The translations under genes and the position numbers were made by a program. Positions 1-9,328 of a stretch of 64,000 nucleotides of DNA are shown here, piece after piece (positions within the stretch are counted from its first letter, which is position 1; each line of letters opens with the position of its first letter). The stretch covers positions 992,001 to 1,056,000 of the forward strand of contig NC_009142.1 in NCBI RefSeq assembly GCF_000062885.1, written 5' to 3'. Origin of the DNA: Saccharopolyspora erythraea NRRL 2338 (lineage in GTDB: Bacteria > Actinomycetota > Actinomycetes > Mycobacteriales > Pseudonocardiaceae). Under the pieces are notes generated by a model, which did no database searches, was not told where the DNA came from, and worked only from the letters and a program-made list of their open reading frames with translations.

Positions 1-2936
1 TAGGCGAGGACGCGGCCGAGAAGCGCTCGCAAGCCGACAAGGACCGGCAGGCCGCACACGACGCCGCACGGGAGACCGACAGGCGCGCCGAGACGGCCCG
101 AGCGCAGCAGACCGAGACCTCGCATGCCGCGACGCGCGCCGGGATGACGAGTCTGCACGACGAGATCGCCGCGTCACTCGACACGGACGTGCAGCCGCGC
201 AGACTGCTCCGCGCCGCGGTGCGGAGCAGGCACGAACAGCTGGACGGGGTCCGTGCCGCGATCGGCACCCACGACCGGGCCGTGGAGCGCCGCACGCAGG
301 CCGAGGACGAACTCGACCAGGCCAGGACCGTGCTTTCGCAGGCGAGGGAGCGACGGGAAGCCGCAGCCGCCCAGCACGAGGCCGCCCTCGCTCGGTTGAG
401 TGCCCGGGTTCGCGACTGGGCATCCTGCTGCCGGGAACTTCACTTCCCCGACCCGGATGCACTGCTGGAGTTGATCGAGTCGGAGACCGGCCTGCTCACC
501 CACGTCGACTCCGTCGCCGCCGCGGCGCTCGAGGCGATCACCCGGGACGAGACGAGCACCAGCGCCCGGCTGGACGCCGTTCGCGCGGACCGGAAACAGC
601 TGTCGACCGAAGTCGACCGGCTCGCGGGTGAACAGGACCTGCCGCCGGATCCGCCGCTGTCGCGCACTGCCGACCGCAGCACGATGACGGGCGCACCGCT
701 GTGGCGGCTCGTCGACTTCGCCGACACCACGAGTGAAACCGTGCACGGTCCGATCGAAGCGGCGCTACAGGCGTCGGGACTGCTCGACGCCTGGATCGGC
801 CACAACGGAGCCGTGGCGGGCCACGACGTCTTCGCCGATCCCGCGGTATTGGCCGCTGTGCCGATGTCGCTGGCTGACGTGCTGGTTCCGGAGCAGGACG
901 CGGAAGTGCCTGCCGATGTGGTGCGGAAGTTGCTGTCCACCGTCGCGTTCGGCGACGAGCTTCCACCCGAGCATCCAGCCGCGATCGGTGCCGACGGCAG
1001 TTGGCGGCTGGGCAACGTAACCGGAACCTGGAGCAAGGAGCACCCTGCTCACATCGGTGTTCTCGCACGCCGGCGGGCCAGGCAGCGCCGGATCGACGAA
1101 CTCCGCGAACGCATCGACGAACACGACCGGCTGATCGCAAAGCACGAAGCCGCGCTGGCGGCACTACGCACTCGGCGCGATGTTCTGGACGGCGAACGAA
1201 AAGCCCGGCCCGACCATCGTGAGCTTCACGCGTCTGCGACGGACCTCAACCGTGCCGGGGCCGATGTGGATGCCGCGGATTCGCAGGTTCGGCGGTGGAT
1301 TGGGGTGGTGACCGAACGCGAGAAGGACGTCAAGCAAGCCCTGCTCGCTTTGACCGCCTTGGCGGCGCAGCACAACGTACCCGCCGATCGAGCGGCAGTG
1401 GCGAAACTGTCCGACGCTGTCGGCAACTTCCAAGACCAGGCCGAAAACTGGCTGGACAGCTACGCCGAACTGCTGTCGGCTCGACGTGAGGCGAGCGCGC
1501 TCGGCGAACAGGCTCGCCGCTCCGGATCGATCGCGGAACAGCGTGAGAGTGAGGCGGGCGAAGCCGACAAGCAGCATCGTCGGCTGGTGGCGAAGCTCGA
1601 AGCGATCGAGGGCACCGTAGGTGCTGACTTTCGGCAGGTTCAGTCCGAGATCGAGGCCCTACGGCGACGGCTGGGAGACCTGCGCGGCGAGCGCGCCTCC
1701 ACCCACAAGGAACTGAACCGGCTCGCCGGACGTCTCGGTGAACTTGGCGCACGCCGCACCACAGACGCCGAACACCGGGACGCGGCTGTCGAGAAGCGCG
1801 ACACCATGGCCCACCGGTTCCGCCACCTGGCCACCGGAGTCTTTCCCGCCGACAGCGGTATGGATGATCTTGAGCGGTTCAAGGCGACTCTGACCTCCTC
1901 CGACGGGGTCCGCGCGACACTCGACGCCGCACGCATGGCCGCCGCGGCCTGGCCGACGCTGGCGCACGCACCGAACAACCTCGGCGACGCCGTGCACCGC
2001 TTGTCCGAGTCGGTCCACGAGTGCCGGAGCACGCTGAGTTCCAGGGCGGATCTCGACCTGGAGACCGACGAGGACGTCCAAGTCTTCACCGCCGTAGTGG
2101 ACGGGGTCCGGGTCGGCGCGGCGGAGCTGCTCGCCATCCTGCGCGCCGAGGCGGAACGCAGCCGCCATGAGATCACCGAGCGGGAACGCGAGCTGTTCGA
2201 CAAGACCCTCACCGGCGGCACCCGTCGTCATCTGGCCGACCGGATCCGCCAGGCCACCGAACTCGTCGACGGCATGAACGCGCGACTGGAACGTGTGCGC
2301 ACGGCGTCGAACGTCGCTGTCCAGCTCGTCTGGCAGGTGGCGCCCGATCTGCCGGCAGGCACCAAGGCCGCGCGGGATCTGCTGCTCAAGGACCCGGTAC
2401 GGCTGACCGAATCCGACCGCGAGTCGCTGCACCAGTTCTTCCGGGACCGCATCGAACAGGCCAAGGCCGACGGCACCGCTGCCAGCTGGGAACAGCAGCT
2501 GGCGCAAGTCTTCGACTACACCTCCTGGCACCGGTTCGTGGTCAAGGTCGACCGCGCCAACGGGGCGGGGTGGCAGCTGCTGACCAAGAAGCTGCACGGC
2601 GCGCTGTCCGGCGGTGAGAAGGCCATCGCACTGCATCTGCCCCTGTTCGCGGCTGTCGCCGCCCACTACGAAGCCGCGCCGGAGGCACCCCGTCTCATCC
2701 TGCTCGACGAGGTGTTCGTCGGCGTGGACAGCATCAACCGCGGCCAGGTGTTCGCGCTGTTGTCCGCACTCGACCTCGACCTCATGCTCACCTCCGACCA
2801 TGAGTGGTGCACATACGCCGAGCTGAGCGGCATCGCCATCCACCAGCTCATCACCGGCGATGACAGCGACGCGGTCACCACTGCCCGCTTCACCTGGAAC
2901 GGCCACGACCTCGCGCCGGACGGAGACGAACCCTAA
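1..2936 (+). CDS. Type II Wadjet JetC-like SMC/SbcC ATPase (TIGR02680 family), 5' end missing
   Basis: The reading frame is open from the left edge, so about 978 C-terminal residues are present and the N-terminal Walker A lies outside. The visible part is a long charged region with repeated heptad-like coiled-coil stretches. It ends in an ABC ATPase tail: signature LSGGEKA at about 2605-2625, followed by Walker B LILLDEVFVGVD at about 2695-2730 and a TSDHEW segment. This organisation (TIGR02680, about 1350 residues) belongs to a four-gene cassette of DUF2397, DUF2398, TIGR02680 and DUF2399, described as Wadjet type II (JetABCD), a plasmid-restricting SMC-like system. The family assignment is recognition from motifs and architecture. 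The expected jetD does not follow, so the system may be incomplete here. Confidence 0.82.
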   Translation, partial: GEDAAEKRSQADKDRQAAHDAARETDRRAETARAQQTETSHAATRAGMTSLHDEIAASLDTDVQPRRLLRAAVRSRHEQLDGVRAAIGTHDRAVERRTQAEDELDQARTVLSQARERREAAAAQHEAALARLSARVRDWASCCRELHFPDPDALLELIESETGLLTHVDSVAAAALEAITRDETSTSARLDAVRADRKQLSTEVDRLAGEQDLPPDPPLSRTADRSTMTGAPLWRLVDFADTTSETVHGPIEAALQASGLLDAWIGHNGAVAGHDVFADPAVLAAVPMSLADVLVPEQDAEVPADVVRKLLSTVAFGDELPPEHPAAIGADGSWRLGNVTGTWSKEHPAHIGVLARRRARQRRIDELRERIDEHDRLIAKHEAALAALRTRRDVLDGERKARPDHRELHASATDLNRAGADVDAADSQVRRWIGVVTEREKDVKQALLALTALAAQHNVPADRAAVAKLSDAVGNFQDQAENWLDSYAELLSARREASALGEQARRSGSIAEQRESEAGEADKQHRRLVAKLEAIEGTVGADFRQVQSEIEALRRRLGDLRGERASTHKELNRLAGRLGELGARRTTDAEHRDAAVEKRDTMAHRFRHLATGVFPADSGMDDLERFKATLTSSDGVRATLDAARMAAAAWPTLAHAPNNLGDAVHRLSESVHECRSTLSSRADLDLETDEDVQVFTAVVDGVRVGAAELLAILRAEAERSRHEITERERELFDKTLTGGTRRHLADRIRQATELVDGMNARLERVRTASNVAVQLVWQVAPDLPAGTKAARDLLLKDPVRLTESDRESLHQFFRDRIEQAKADGTAASWEQQLAQVFDYTSWHRFVVKVDRANGAGWQLLTKKLHGALSGGEKAIALHLPLFAAVAAHYEAAPEAPRLILLDEVFVGVDSINRGQVFALLSALDLDLMLTSDHEWCTYAELSGIAIHQLITGDDSDAVTTARFTWNGHDLAPDGDEP

Positions 2937-3007
2937 TGGCTCGTACGGCCCACCGGTGGCTCCGGCGGGCCAGCCCCTCCGCAGACTGGAGATCGTCGTA
3001 CACATGA
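2936..3007 (+). pseudogene. 24-codon ORF overlapping the jetC stop, possible jetD remnant
   Basis: An ATG overlaps the TAA stop of the SMC gene (TAATGG) and opens a 23-residue frame beginning MARTAHRWLRR before TGA. In type II Wadjet cassettes the nuclease-toprim gene jetD normally starts in this coupled position. No further DUF2399-like frame follows in any phase. This is either the stub of a deleted jetD or a chance ORF. Confidence 0.25.
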
Positions 3008-3046
3008 CCCACCGTCGAGTTGCGACAAATCGATAGGGTTACCGCG

Positions 3047-3950
3047 ATGACCGCACGTACACCGTCTTCCGCCGACAGTGATATCTCCGTCGGAGATCTG
3101 ATTGCCCGCGCCGGGGATCTCAAGGGCGAGCTCGTGGCGTTCGCCCAAAGCCCTCGCTTCGCGCGGCGATTGGACGCCGTGCTTCGAGGCGGCCGATCGC
3201 TACGGCGATCTCGACGAGAGCACGGCCGTCCTCGCCATCGACTACTTCGCGTTGCAGCACCGCCTGTCCGACGGCCGCACCGTGCTCGAACGGTTCGTCG
3301 CGCAGCGGCGACCGCCGCTGCCGGATGCTGAGCGGGAGATGCTGCTCGGGTGGCACGACGTCGTCGAGGCGTGGTTCGACGGTTCGACGGGGACGCCGTC
3401 GTGCTGCACAACCTCGTCGACGACGTGGTCTACAGCGTCTACTCGAACATGGGACGAAAGGCGCTCACCAAGCTCCGTGCGGGCATGTTCCTCGTCGGAC
3501 GGATCGTACGCTGCACCCCGGGACCGACGCCTGGCTGGTGACCGGGCACTTCTCCATTTTCCCCAAGTCGGCGCGGCGGCAGATCGCCCAGGCCGCCGTG
3601 GAACAGCTCACCGCCTATCCGGAACTGCTCTGCCGCAACCCGGCCATGCTCCGGAGAGCCTGGGAGATTCAGAACGAACATCGCGCGGACTTCATCGACC
3701 AGGTCGGCACCGACATGATCGTGCTGCCACCGGACGAGGCGCAGGAGACGTTGCGCGAGCACTACCGCCGCCAACGGCAGCGGGCGCTGGCCAACCTCGA
3801 TGAATGAACTGTCAAGCGAGCCGCGAAAACCGGTCCAGCACCCGAGCAACTGGCGCAACTGTCTGATGAAATGCCGGCGTCCGGCAGCGTCGCACTGATC
3901 TACGACGAGGTCTCGCTGAACTTCTCCGCGCCACCCGATAGCGATGGCTC
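3047..3950 (+). pseudogene. Decayed gene of unknown function with three frameshifts
   Basis: One protein can be followed through three frames. It starts MTARTPSS at 3047. A one-base insertion near 3182 moves it to the frame reading FEAADRYGDLDE. A tandem duplication of the 8-mer TTCGACGG (3375-3382 and 3383-3390) shifts it again. A one-base loss in the CCCGGG run near 3520 leads to the last frame, which reads DAWLVTGHFSIFPKSARR and stops at 3807. Past that stop another frame still looks coding (LIYDEVSLNF around 3890-3925) and is cut by the opposite gene. Removing one 8-mer copy restores AWFDGDAVV, which supports real decay or assembly errors over three separate genes. I do not recognise the family; it is probably a conserved actinobacterial protein of 300 residues or more. 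Confidence 0.65.
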
Positions 3951-5466
3951 AGGACAACCAGCGGGTCAGGCCGTCCCAGGTGGACGGCGGAGTCACCCCG
4001 GACGGTGACCGGCCCAGGTAGGTGACATACGCGGCGTGCAGCCACGACTCGACGGTACCTGGCCGGAACTCCAGATCGGCAAAGGAAACCAGGCCCTTCG
4101 CGTGCTTCCCCTTGCAGCGAGCGCGAAGCTCAAGCGTGGCGTCGTCCTCGACGAGTCCGGTCACGACGACCGGGTTACCCAGCAACGTGGCGGGAACCGG
4201 GAAGTCGATCTCCTCGTCCAGCACGGTCTGGAACGCGGTCATCTGTTCGGCTTCGCCGTAGGCGTCGGTGAGAATGACCTCGATGTCGTCACGCAGTCGC
4301 GCTTGGGCCTCCTGCCCACCACCGCCCAGCCGGGCGAGGCGGGTGTTGATACCGACCTTGTCGAAGGCGATCCACGCAGCCTCGTCGTCGCCGCAGTCCT
4401 CAACCGGTGCGTCGCCACGGCCGTCCACGCAGATCGGGTCAGTGGCGGCTGGTGCCGGCTCGACGACTTTCTCCAGGGTGATCTCGTGCCGCCAGTCGTC
4501 CCCGAAGTCGTAGGTGTAGGTGATGGGTTTGCGGGTGCGGGCGAACGCGGTGGCAAGGGTGATCTCGTGTTCGTCGTACTCGAAGTCGAAGTACGGGTCG
4601 CCGTACCGGCGCCGTCCGACAGTGAACCCGTGGAGGTGGTCGTCGTCCCAGGCGAAGGCGACCTGGATGACCTCGTGCAACTCGCCCAACGTGGCGGATG
4701 CCGACATGAGCACGCGGCGCCAGCACGCCGGCCGCACATGCTGCAGAGCGATCTTGAGCTGGTACGTCCCGTCTTCTTCCGCGTCGTCGGACGAGCCGAG
4801 CAACGCCACTCCTCGGGTGCCGATCACCGACAGGGCCCAGCGGCCAAGAGGAGTGATCCGCCGCCCCGGCGTGCCGGTGACGGTGCCGAAGGCCGCCAGC
4901 AGCTCCAACGTCACCTCCGCCGGATCGCGTACGCCGAACCCGCGAGCGAATGTCCTGTACAACTCGTACCCCGCATCGAGGATGGCGTGACTGATCGCAG
5001 TCGCCAGCTCGGCGCGGGTCGGCTCCGGGTCGCTCGCCAACACGGTCAGGGCGAGCCTGCCGATCTCCAGCCCCTCCGACCCCTCATCGTCGTCGAACAG
5101 GCCGGTCAGGGCTGCCGCGAAACCCCGGGTCCAGAGGTCGAGTACCTCGTCGGCGTTGGCGGACCGCCAGCCCGTCAGGGCCGACGCCGGCACGGCGCGA
5201 CCGCCATCGATGGACAGCAGCCCCGCGCCGAGTGCCGCCGTCCACGGCCAGTGCAGCGCGGGCACATCCGCCGCGCTGCGCACCCGCTCCGGCAACTCGA
5301 TGCCCAGCGCACGGCCCGCCGCCGGCACGTCCGCCCGGCGCAGCACACCTTTGGCCGTCACAGCCCGGCCCGTGTCGACCCAACCCGCCAGGACAACCGC
5401 GTCCCGCAATGCCGGACACTCACGCGCCGACCCGGCAAGATCATCAACAAGATCGTCGCTGCCCAT
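3949..5466 (-). CDS. Plasmid pRiA4b ORF-3 family protein
   Basis: A 505-residue product if translation starts at the ATG reading MGSDDLVDDL; an upstream in-frame start would add 48 unlikely residues. Residues about 235-370 form a PRiA4_ORF3 domain (PF07929): YQLKIALQHVRPACWRR, then FAWDDDHLHGF, then YTYDFGDDWRHEI. The N-terminal 230 residues look like a helical actinobacterial extension. The biochemical role of the family is unknown, although it is common on plasmids and genomic islands. Its position beside a Wadjet remnant and a pseudogene fits an accessory region. It is transcribed towards the pseudogene and overlaps its decayed 3' end. Confidence 0.8.
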   Translation of the reverse strand: MGSDDLVDDLAGSARECPALRDAVVLAGWVDTGRAVTAKGVLRRADVPAAGRALGIELPERVRSAADVPALHWPWTAALGAGLLSIDGGRAVPASALTGWRSANADEVLDLWTRGFAAALTGLFDDDEGSEGLEIGRLALTVLASDPEPTRAELATAISHAILDAGYELYRTFARGFGVRDPAEVTLELLAAFGTVTGTPGRRITPLGRWALSVIGTRGVALLGSSDDAEEDGTYQLKIALQHVRPACWRRVLMSASATLGELHEVIQVAFAWDDDHLHGFTVGRRRYGDPYFDFEYDEHEITLATAFARTRKPITYTYDFGDDWRHEITLEKVVEPAPAATDPICVDGRGDAPVEDCGDDEAAWIAFDKVGINTRLARLGGGGQEAQARLRDDIEVILTDAYGEAEQMTAFQTVLDEEIDFPVPATLLGNPVVVTGLVEDDATLELRARCKGKHAKGLVSFADLEFRPGTVESWLHAAYVTYLGRSPSGVTPPSTWDGLTRWLS

Positions 5467-5814
5467 CGGGCAAAGGGTAGTACCACCCCACGACCATCGA
5501 CCAAGCGACCAGACGCGCTGCACCCCACGCCAGTTCGGAATCGTGTGGCCTAGCTGGCGACTGCCGCTGCGCGGATTCGGCCAGTGCTTCACGGGTATCG
5601 CAGTCACCAAGCACCATCGCCCCTGCTGCTGCGACGACGCACTACCTCCAGCGTGGCGGAAACCAGCAGCTCACGGTGCTCGCGGGATCGTGTAGACGTC
5701 GTACGAATCGCACCGGGGGCACTCACGGCCTTTCGCCTCCTTGGCCACTTCCTTCCGAAATCCGGCGTCAGCGGCCGGCTGCGGTTCATGCTTGCGCCGC
5801 AACGGTTTCCGGGT
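5467..5814. other. 348-bp spacer, mostly without recognisable genes
   Basis: This stretch holds no long convincing ORF. The only candidate is a 43-codon zinc-ribbon-like frame at 5671-5802 on the minus strand, listed separately. I see no clear terminator and no repeats. Confidence 0.5.
5671..5802 (-). CDS. Candidate small zinc-ribbon-like protein
   Basis: A 43-residue frame starts at TTG 12 bases downstream of the DoxX-like gene and on the same strand. It reads MRRKHEPQPAADAG at the start and ends RECPRCDSYDVYTIPRAP. The CPRC pair resembles one zinc knuckle of a small zinc ribbon, and the close spacing suggests co-transcription. There is no good ribosome site and the start codon is weak, so this could be chance or a remnant. 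Confidence 0.3.
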   Translation of the reverse strand: MRRKHEPQPAADAGFRKEVAKEAKGRECPRCDSYDVYTIPRAP

Positions 5815-6165
5815 TCACGTCGTGGTGAGTCCGAGTGCGAGCGACGCGGTTGCCAGCAGGAGGAACGCCGCGGGGTAGGGCACGTCGGAGTGGCAACGGG
5901 CGCGCATGACGGTGGTGACGGCGCCGATGAAGTACAGGAAGAGCCCGGCTGCCGCGGCGATTCCGATCCACGGCACGGCGATGCCGGCCATGAGACCCAG
6001 GGCGCCCGCCGTCTTCACCGCGCCCAGCGGGTAGATCCACGAGTGCGGCAGGCCGTACTTCGACATGTTTCCGAGAACCCACTTGGAGCGGGCGAAATCG
6101 ACGGCCGCGGCCGCGAGGTTGCACAGGGCGGTCATGATCGTCACGGTGACGTAGGCGGTGAACAC
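5815..6165 (-). CDS. DoxX-like family membrane protein
   Basis: A 116-residue integral membrane protein starting at GTG (VFTAYVTVTIM), chosen because GGAAAGGAG sits just upstream; the longer ATG frame adds a non-hydrophobic leader. Four hydrophobic segments cover most of the length, with the DoxX-like pattern (PF13564) around PLGAVKTAGALGL. Such proteins are poorly characterised membrane proteins, some linked to quinone or thiol redox. It is divergent from the LysR gene across about 100 bases, so the regulator may control it. Family confident, function unknown. Confidence 0.78.
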   Translation of the reverse strand: MFTAYVTVTIMTALCNLAAAAVDFARSKWVLGNMSKYGLPHSWIYPLGAVKTAGALGLMAGIAVPWIGIAAAAGLFLYFIGAVTTVMRARCHSDVPYPAAFLLLATASLALGLTTT

Positions 6166-6255
6166 GCGCTGCTCCTTTCCGTGCGGGCGGAGGATGTTGG
6201 CCGATCGACGCTTCAACCGTGACGCGCTGCCGGATCGGCGTCCAATACCTGTGTC

Positions 6256-6261
6256 TATAAC
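6256..6261 (+). promoter_or_regulatory. Probable -10 element of the LysR gene in the divergent DoxX/LysR spacer
   Basis: TATAAC lies 8 bases before the ATG at 6270, which would give a leaderless or nearly leaderless transcript. Around it are two direct ACCTGT copies (about 6247-6252 and 6259-6265) that could be regulator half-sites in this divergent region. Confidence 0.4.
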
Positions 6262-6269
6262 CTGTAGGA

Positions 6270-7175
6270 ATGGACGTGGACACCCGGCTGGTGCGCTACT
6301 TCGCCGCGGTCGCCGAGGAGGGCAGCCTCACGCGCGCCGCCGAGCGCCTCTACGTCTCGCAGCCGGCGTTGACCAAGCAGATCAAGCAGTTGGAGGCCCT
6401 GCTCGGGGTGCGCCTGTTCACGCGGTCACGCACCGGGATGGCGCCGACCGAGGCGGGACAGGTCCTCGCGGAGCGGGCGCCCGCGTTGCTCGCCACCTGC
6501 GACGAGGCGTTGCGGGACACCAAGAGCGCGGCACGCCGGGCGGCGCGGGTGCTGCGGATCGGCTTCCTCGCCAGCGCCGCCAACGAGCCGACGCAGGACA
6601 TCATCGCCAGGTTCGGCGTCGTGCGGCCGGGATGGCGGGTGGACATGCGGCAGGCGGCGTGGTCGGAGCCGACCGCGGGGCTGTCCGAAGGCGAGGTCGA
6701 CGCCGCCCTGCTGCGGCTGCCGTTCCCGGGGCAGGAAGCACTGCGCGTCGAAGTCCTGCTCACCGAGCCCCGTTGCGTCGCGTTGCCCGCGAACCACCCG
6801 CTGGCGACCCGCGACGCGATCCCCTTCCGCGAGCTGTGGGACGAGCCGTTCGTCGCCGCGCCGCCCGAGACCGGCGCGTTCCGCGACTACTGGCTGGCCG
6901 CCGACGAGCGCGACGGTCGCCCTCCGCGCATCGGCGCGTCCACCGACCAGCCCGACGACTGGCTCCAGGCCATCGCCAACGGCTACGGCGTCGCCCTCGC
7001 CCCCGAGTCCGCCGCGCGCTTCTACTCGCGTCCCGGCGTCGTCTACCGGCCGGTCATCGGTGTCAGCCCCAGCCGCGTCGGCATCGTCTGGCCACCGGCC
7101 GCCGACACGAACCCGGTGGTCCAGGACTTCGTCGCCTGCTGCCTGGAGGCCGTGGGGAAGACTCGGGAGCGGTGA
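6270..7175 (+). CDS. LysR family transcriptional regulator
   Basis: A 301-residue LysR-type regulator. The N-terminal winged helix-turn-helix is evident: MDVDTRLVRYFAAVAEEGS, AAERLYVSQPALTKQIKQLE, then GVRLFTRS at residues 1-60. A substrate-binding domain of the periplasmic-binding fold follows to residue about 295. Length is normal for the family. LysR genes usually control a divergently transcribed neighbour, here the DoxX-like gene, in response to a small effector that cannot be named from sequence. The ATG is preceded by almost no leader, consistent with the -10 element beside it. Confidence 0.92.
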   Translation: MDVDTRLVRYFAAVAEEGSLTRAAERLYVSQPALTKQIKQLEALLGVRLFTRSRTGMAPTEAGQVLAERAPALLATCDEALRDTKSAARRAARVLRIGFLASAANEPTQDIIARFGVVRPGWRVDMRQAAWSEPTAGLSEGEVDAALLRLPFPGQEALRVEVLLTEPRCVALPANHPLATRDAIPFRELWDEPFVAAPPETGAFRDYWLAADERDGRPPRIGASTDQPDDWLQAIANGYGVALAPESAARFYSRPGVVYRPVIGVSPSRVGIVWPPAADTNPVVQDFVACCLEAVGKTRER

Positions 7176-7258
7176 GCGATGGCAATCGAACACGGGGTGT
7201 TCGATGCAGCCGTTGTTAACATTCACTTCCGCATCTGGATTCGGACCTGGAGGCCGGT

Positions 7259-7879
7259 GTGGCCCGCAAGCGGCTTACGCGCGAGGAGAGCAGGCAGGAG
7301 ACCCGGGCGCGGCTGCTCGAGTCGGCGGCGGAGCTGTTCGCCGAGCGCGGAGTCAACGGAGCGTCGGTCGAGCAGATCGCCGAGCGCGCCGGCTACAGCC
7401 GCGGCGCCTTCTACGGCAACTTCGCCGACAAGCACGAACTGGTGGTCGAGCTGCTCAGGCAACGGACGCTGCGGGAGCTGGACGAGGTCACCGCCATCGC
7501 GCGGGAGCCGGAACCGTTCGCGGCGTTGCGCGAGTGGCACAAGGAGCGGGCCGAACACCTGGTCGGCTGGCTTTCGCTGCGGGCGGAACTGCTCCTCTAC
7601 GCGTTGCGCACCCCCTCCTTCCGGCCGCAGATGGCGGAGCGGGAACGCATCGCCCGGGACGCGCACGCGGGCAGCATCGAAGCCACCTTCGCCTCCCTCG
7701 GCGTCGAACCGCCCGCCGACCCGGCCTTCTTGGCGCTGATCGTGCACGCCCTGGAGGACGGGCTGCTGGTCCAGCGGCTGCTGTCCCCGGACGAGGTCTC
7801 CGACGAGGTGGTCGTCGACGCGGTCGAGCTGCTGATGCGCTCGTGGTCGGCGGCCGGGGCGGCGAAGGGCGACACCTGA
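7259..7879 (+). CDS. TetR family transcriptional regulator
   Basis: A 206-residue TetR-type repressor starting at GTG with GGAGG six bases upstream. The N-terminal DNA-binding helices are typical: TRARLLESAAELFAERG, then SVEQIAERAGYSRGAFYGNFADKHEL (residues about 15-60). The C-terminal ligand-binding domain is helical and not assignable. It follows the LysR gene by 83 bases on the same strand. No efflux pump or enzyme target adjoins it, so the regulon is unknown. Confidence 0.9.
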   Translation: MARKRLTREESRQETRARLLESAAELFAERGVNGASVEQIAERAGYSRGAFYGNFADKHELVVELLRQRTLRELDEVTAIAREPEPFAALREWHKERAEHLVGWLSLRAELLLYALRTPSFRPQMAERERIARDAHAGSIEATFASLGVEPPADPAFLALIVHALEDGLLVQRLLSPDEVSDEVVVDAVELLMRSWSAAGAAKGDT

Positions 7880-8068
7880 GCCCGAGCACCCGTCCAGGGG
7901 TGCGATCAGGCCGCCGGGGTCACGAAGAGATCACTTCGGGGCCGCCGCGGTGGCCCGCGCCGGAGATCGGATCGGGGGCATGGCACCCTGGTAGAGCTGA
8001 CCCTGCGGGTACGGCTGTGCAGGTGCGCCCCGGGATGACGTGACCGGGCGATGACCAGGAGTGGTTGA

Positions 8069-9121
8069 GTGTTCGACTTTATCCTCTATCCGGTGTCGGC
8101 CATCTTGTGGTTCTGGCACAAGATCTTCGGCTTCGTGCTCGGCCCGGACAACGGCTTCGCCTGGGCGCTGTCGGTGTTCTTCCTGGTCTTCTCGCTGCGC
8201 GTGGTGCTGCTCAAGCCCGCCATCAGCCAGATGCGCGCCGGCCGCAAGATGCAGAAGTTCGCCCCGCAGATCCAGAAGCTGCGGGAGAAGCACAAGAACG
8301 ACCGCCAGCGCATGGCGCAGGAGATGCAGAAGCTGCAGTCCGAGCACGGGGTGAACCCGCTCGGCGGCTGCCTGCCCGCGCTCCTGCAGATCCCGGTGTT
8401 CCTGAGCCTGTTCACCGTGCTGCGCGACTTCAAGCCCGGCGCGCCCAGCAACTACATCTTCGACGCCGACGGCGTCCGCTCGTTCGTCGAGGCCGACATC
8501 TTCGGGGCCAAGCTGTCGAACTGGATCGTCCAGTCCGACCAGGAGCTCGCGCTGTTCGGCACCACGCGGACCGACATGATCATGGTCGGCGTGCCGCTGA
8601 TGATCATCGCCTCGGTCGCCACCTTCTTCTCGATGCGCATCTCGATGAAGCGGCAGACCGAAGCGGCCATGGCCAACCCGCAGACGGCCATGATGGGCAA
8701 GCTGATGATGTACATCGCGCCCGTCGGCGCGATCGTGTCGGGCCCGTTCCTGCCGATCGCGGTGCTGCTGTACTGGATGGCCAACAACTTCTGGACCCTG
8801 GGCCAGGCGCACTTCCTGACCAACAAGATCGACCGCGAGGAGCAGAAGGCCAAGGAGGCCGAGATCGCGGCGAAGAAGGAGGCCCCGCGGCCCAAGCCGG
8901 GGCAGAAGCCCACCGCGAAGCAGTCGCAGGCGGTGGTCCAGTCGCCGGACTCGAACGGGACCGAGACGGCGACCGCGGAGAAGACCGGCGGCGGTGCGCA
9001 GAGCAAGTCCGCCAACGGGCAGCGCGCGGGCGGCAGGCCCGGCGGCAAGAAGACGCAGTCGAAGAACCGGCCCGGCAAGCAGGCCGCCTCGGCGAAGAAG
9101 GGGCAGCGGAAACGACGCTAG
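8069..9121 (+). CDS. yidC: YidC/Oxa1 family membrane protein insertase (second copy type)
   Basis: A 350-residue inner-membrane insertase that works alone or with SecYEG to fold membrane proteins. It starts at GTG (MFDFILYPVSAIL). The 60KD_IMP core shows the first transmembrane helix, a charged cytoplasmic hairpin of K/R/Q residues (about 60-100), then PLGGCLPALLQIPVFLSLF and three more helices ending at about residue 255. The tail after residue 270 is lysine- and glutamine-rich and basic, typical of actinobacterial YidC and able to bind ribosomes. The replication-origin copy normally adjoins rnpA and jag. Neither is here, so this is likely a paralogue. A strong terminator follows. Confidence 0.88.
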   Translation: MFDFILYPVSAILWFWHKIFGFVLGPDNGFAWALSVFFLVFSLRVVLLKPAISQMRAGRKMQKFAPQIQKLREKHKNDRQRMAQEMQKLQSEHGVNPLGGCLPALLQIPVFLSLFTVLRDFKPGAPSNYIFDADGVRSFVEADIFGAKLSNWIVQSDQELALFGTTRTDMIMVGVPLMIIASVATFFSMRISMKRQTEAAMANPQTAMMGKLMMYIAPVGAIVSGPFLPIAVLLYWMANNFWTLGQAHFLTNKIDREEQKAKEAEIAAKKEAPRPKPGQKPTAKQSQAVVQSPDSNGTETATAEKTGGGAQSKSANGQRAGGRPGGKKTQSKNRPGKQAASAKKGQRKRR

Positions 9122-9142
9122 GCGCGTCGAGTGATGTGCGTG

Positions 9143-9174
9143 GGCCCGCGATCCGAACGGATCGCGGGCCTTTT
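9143..9174 (+). terminator. Rho-independent terminator after yidC
   Basis: A perfect 12-bp stem GGCCCGCGATCC / GGATCGCGGGCC with a GAAC loop, followed by TTTT. Confidence 0.9.
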
Positions 9175-9273
9175 CGCGTACGGGTGGGTGGGGCGTGCGG
9201 GCGCTCGGGCGGGCGCGGTGCGGAACCGACGCGGGAGCCTTGTCAGAGCATGTCGGCCAGGAAGAGGTGACGT

Positions 9274-9303
9274 GGGCTCACTGGTGTGTTCACGGGTGAG
9301 CCC
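9274..9303. repeat. Inverted repeat GGGCTCAC / GTGAGCCC
   Basis: Eight-base arms separated by 14 bases, at the left edge of the 26-bp repeat array; a related GGGCTCACC follows at about 9333. It may be a member of the same repeat family or a weak terminator. Confidence 0.5.
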
Positions 9304-9328
9304 AAGCGCCTGAGGGCGCCCGGACAGT

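Noticed and set aside
4036-5553. 505-codon plus-strand frame over the pRiA4b gene
   Set aside because: Antisense shadow of a recognised domain protein.
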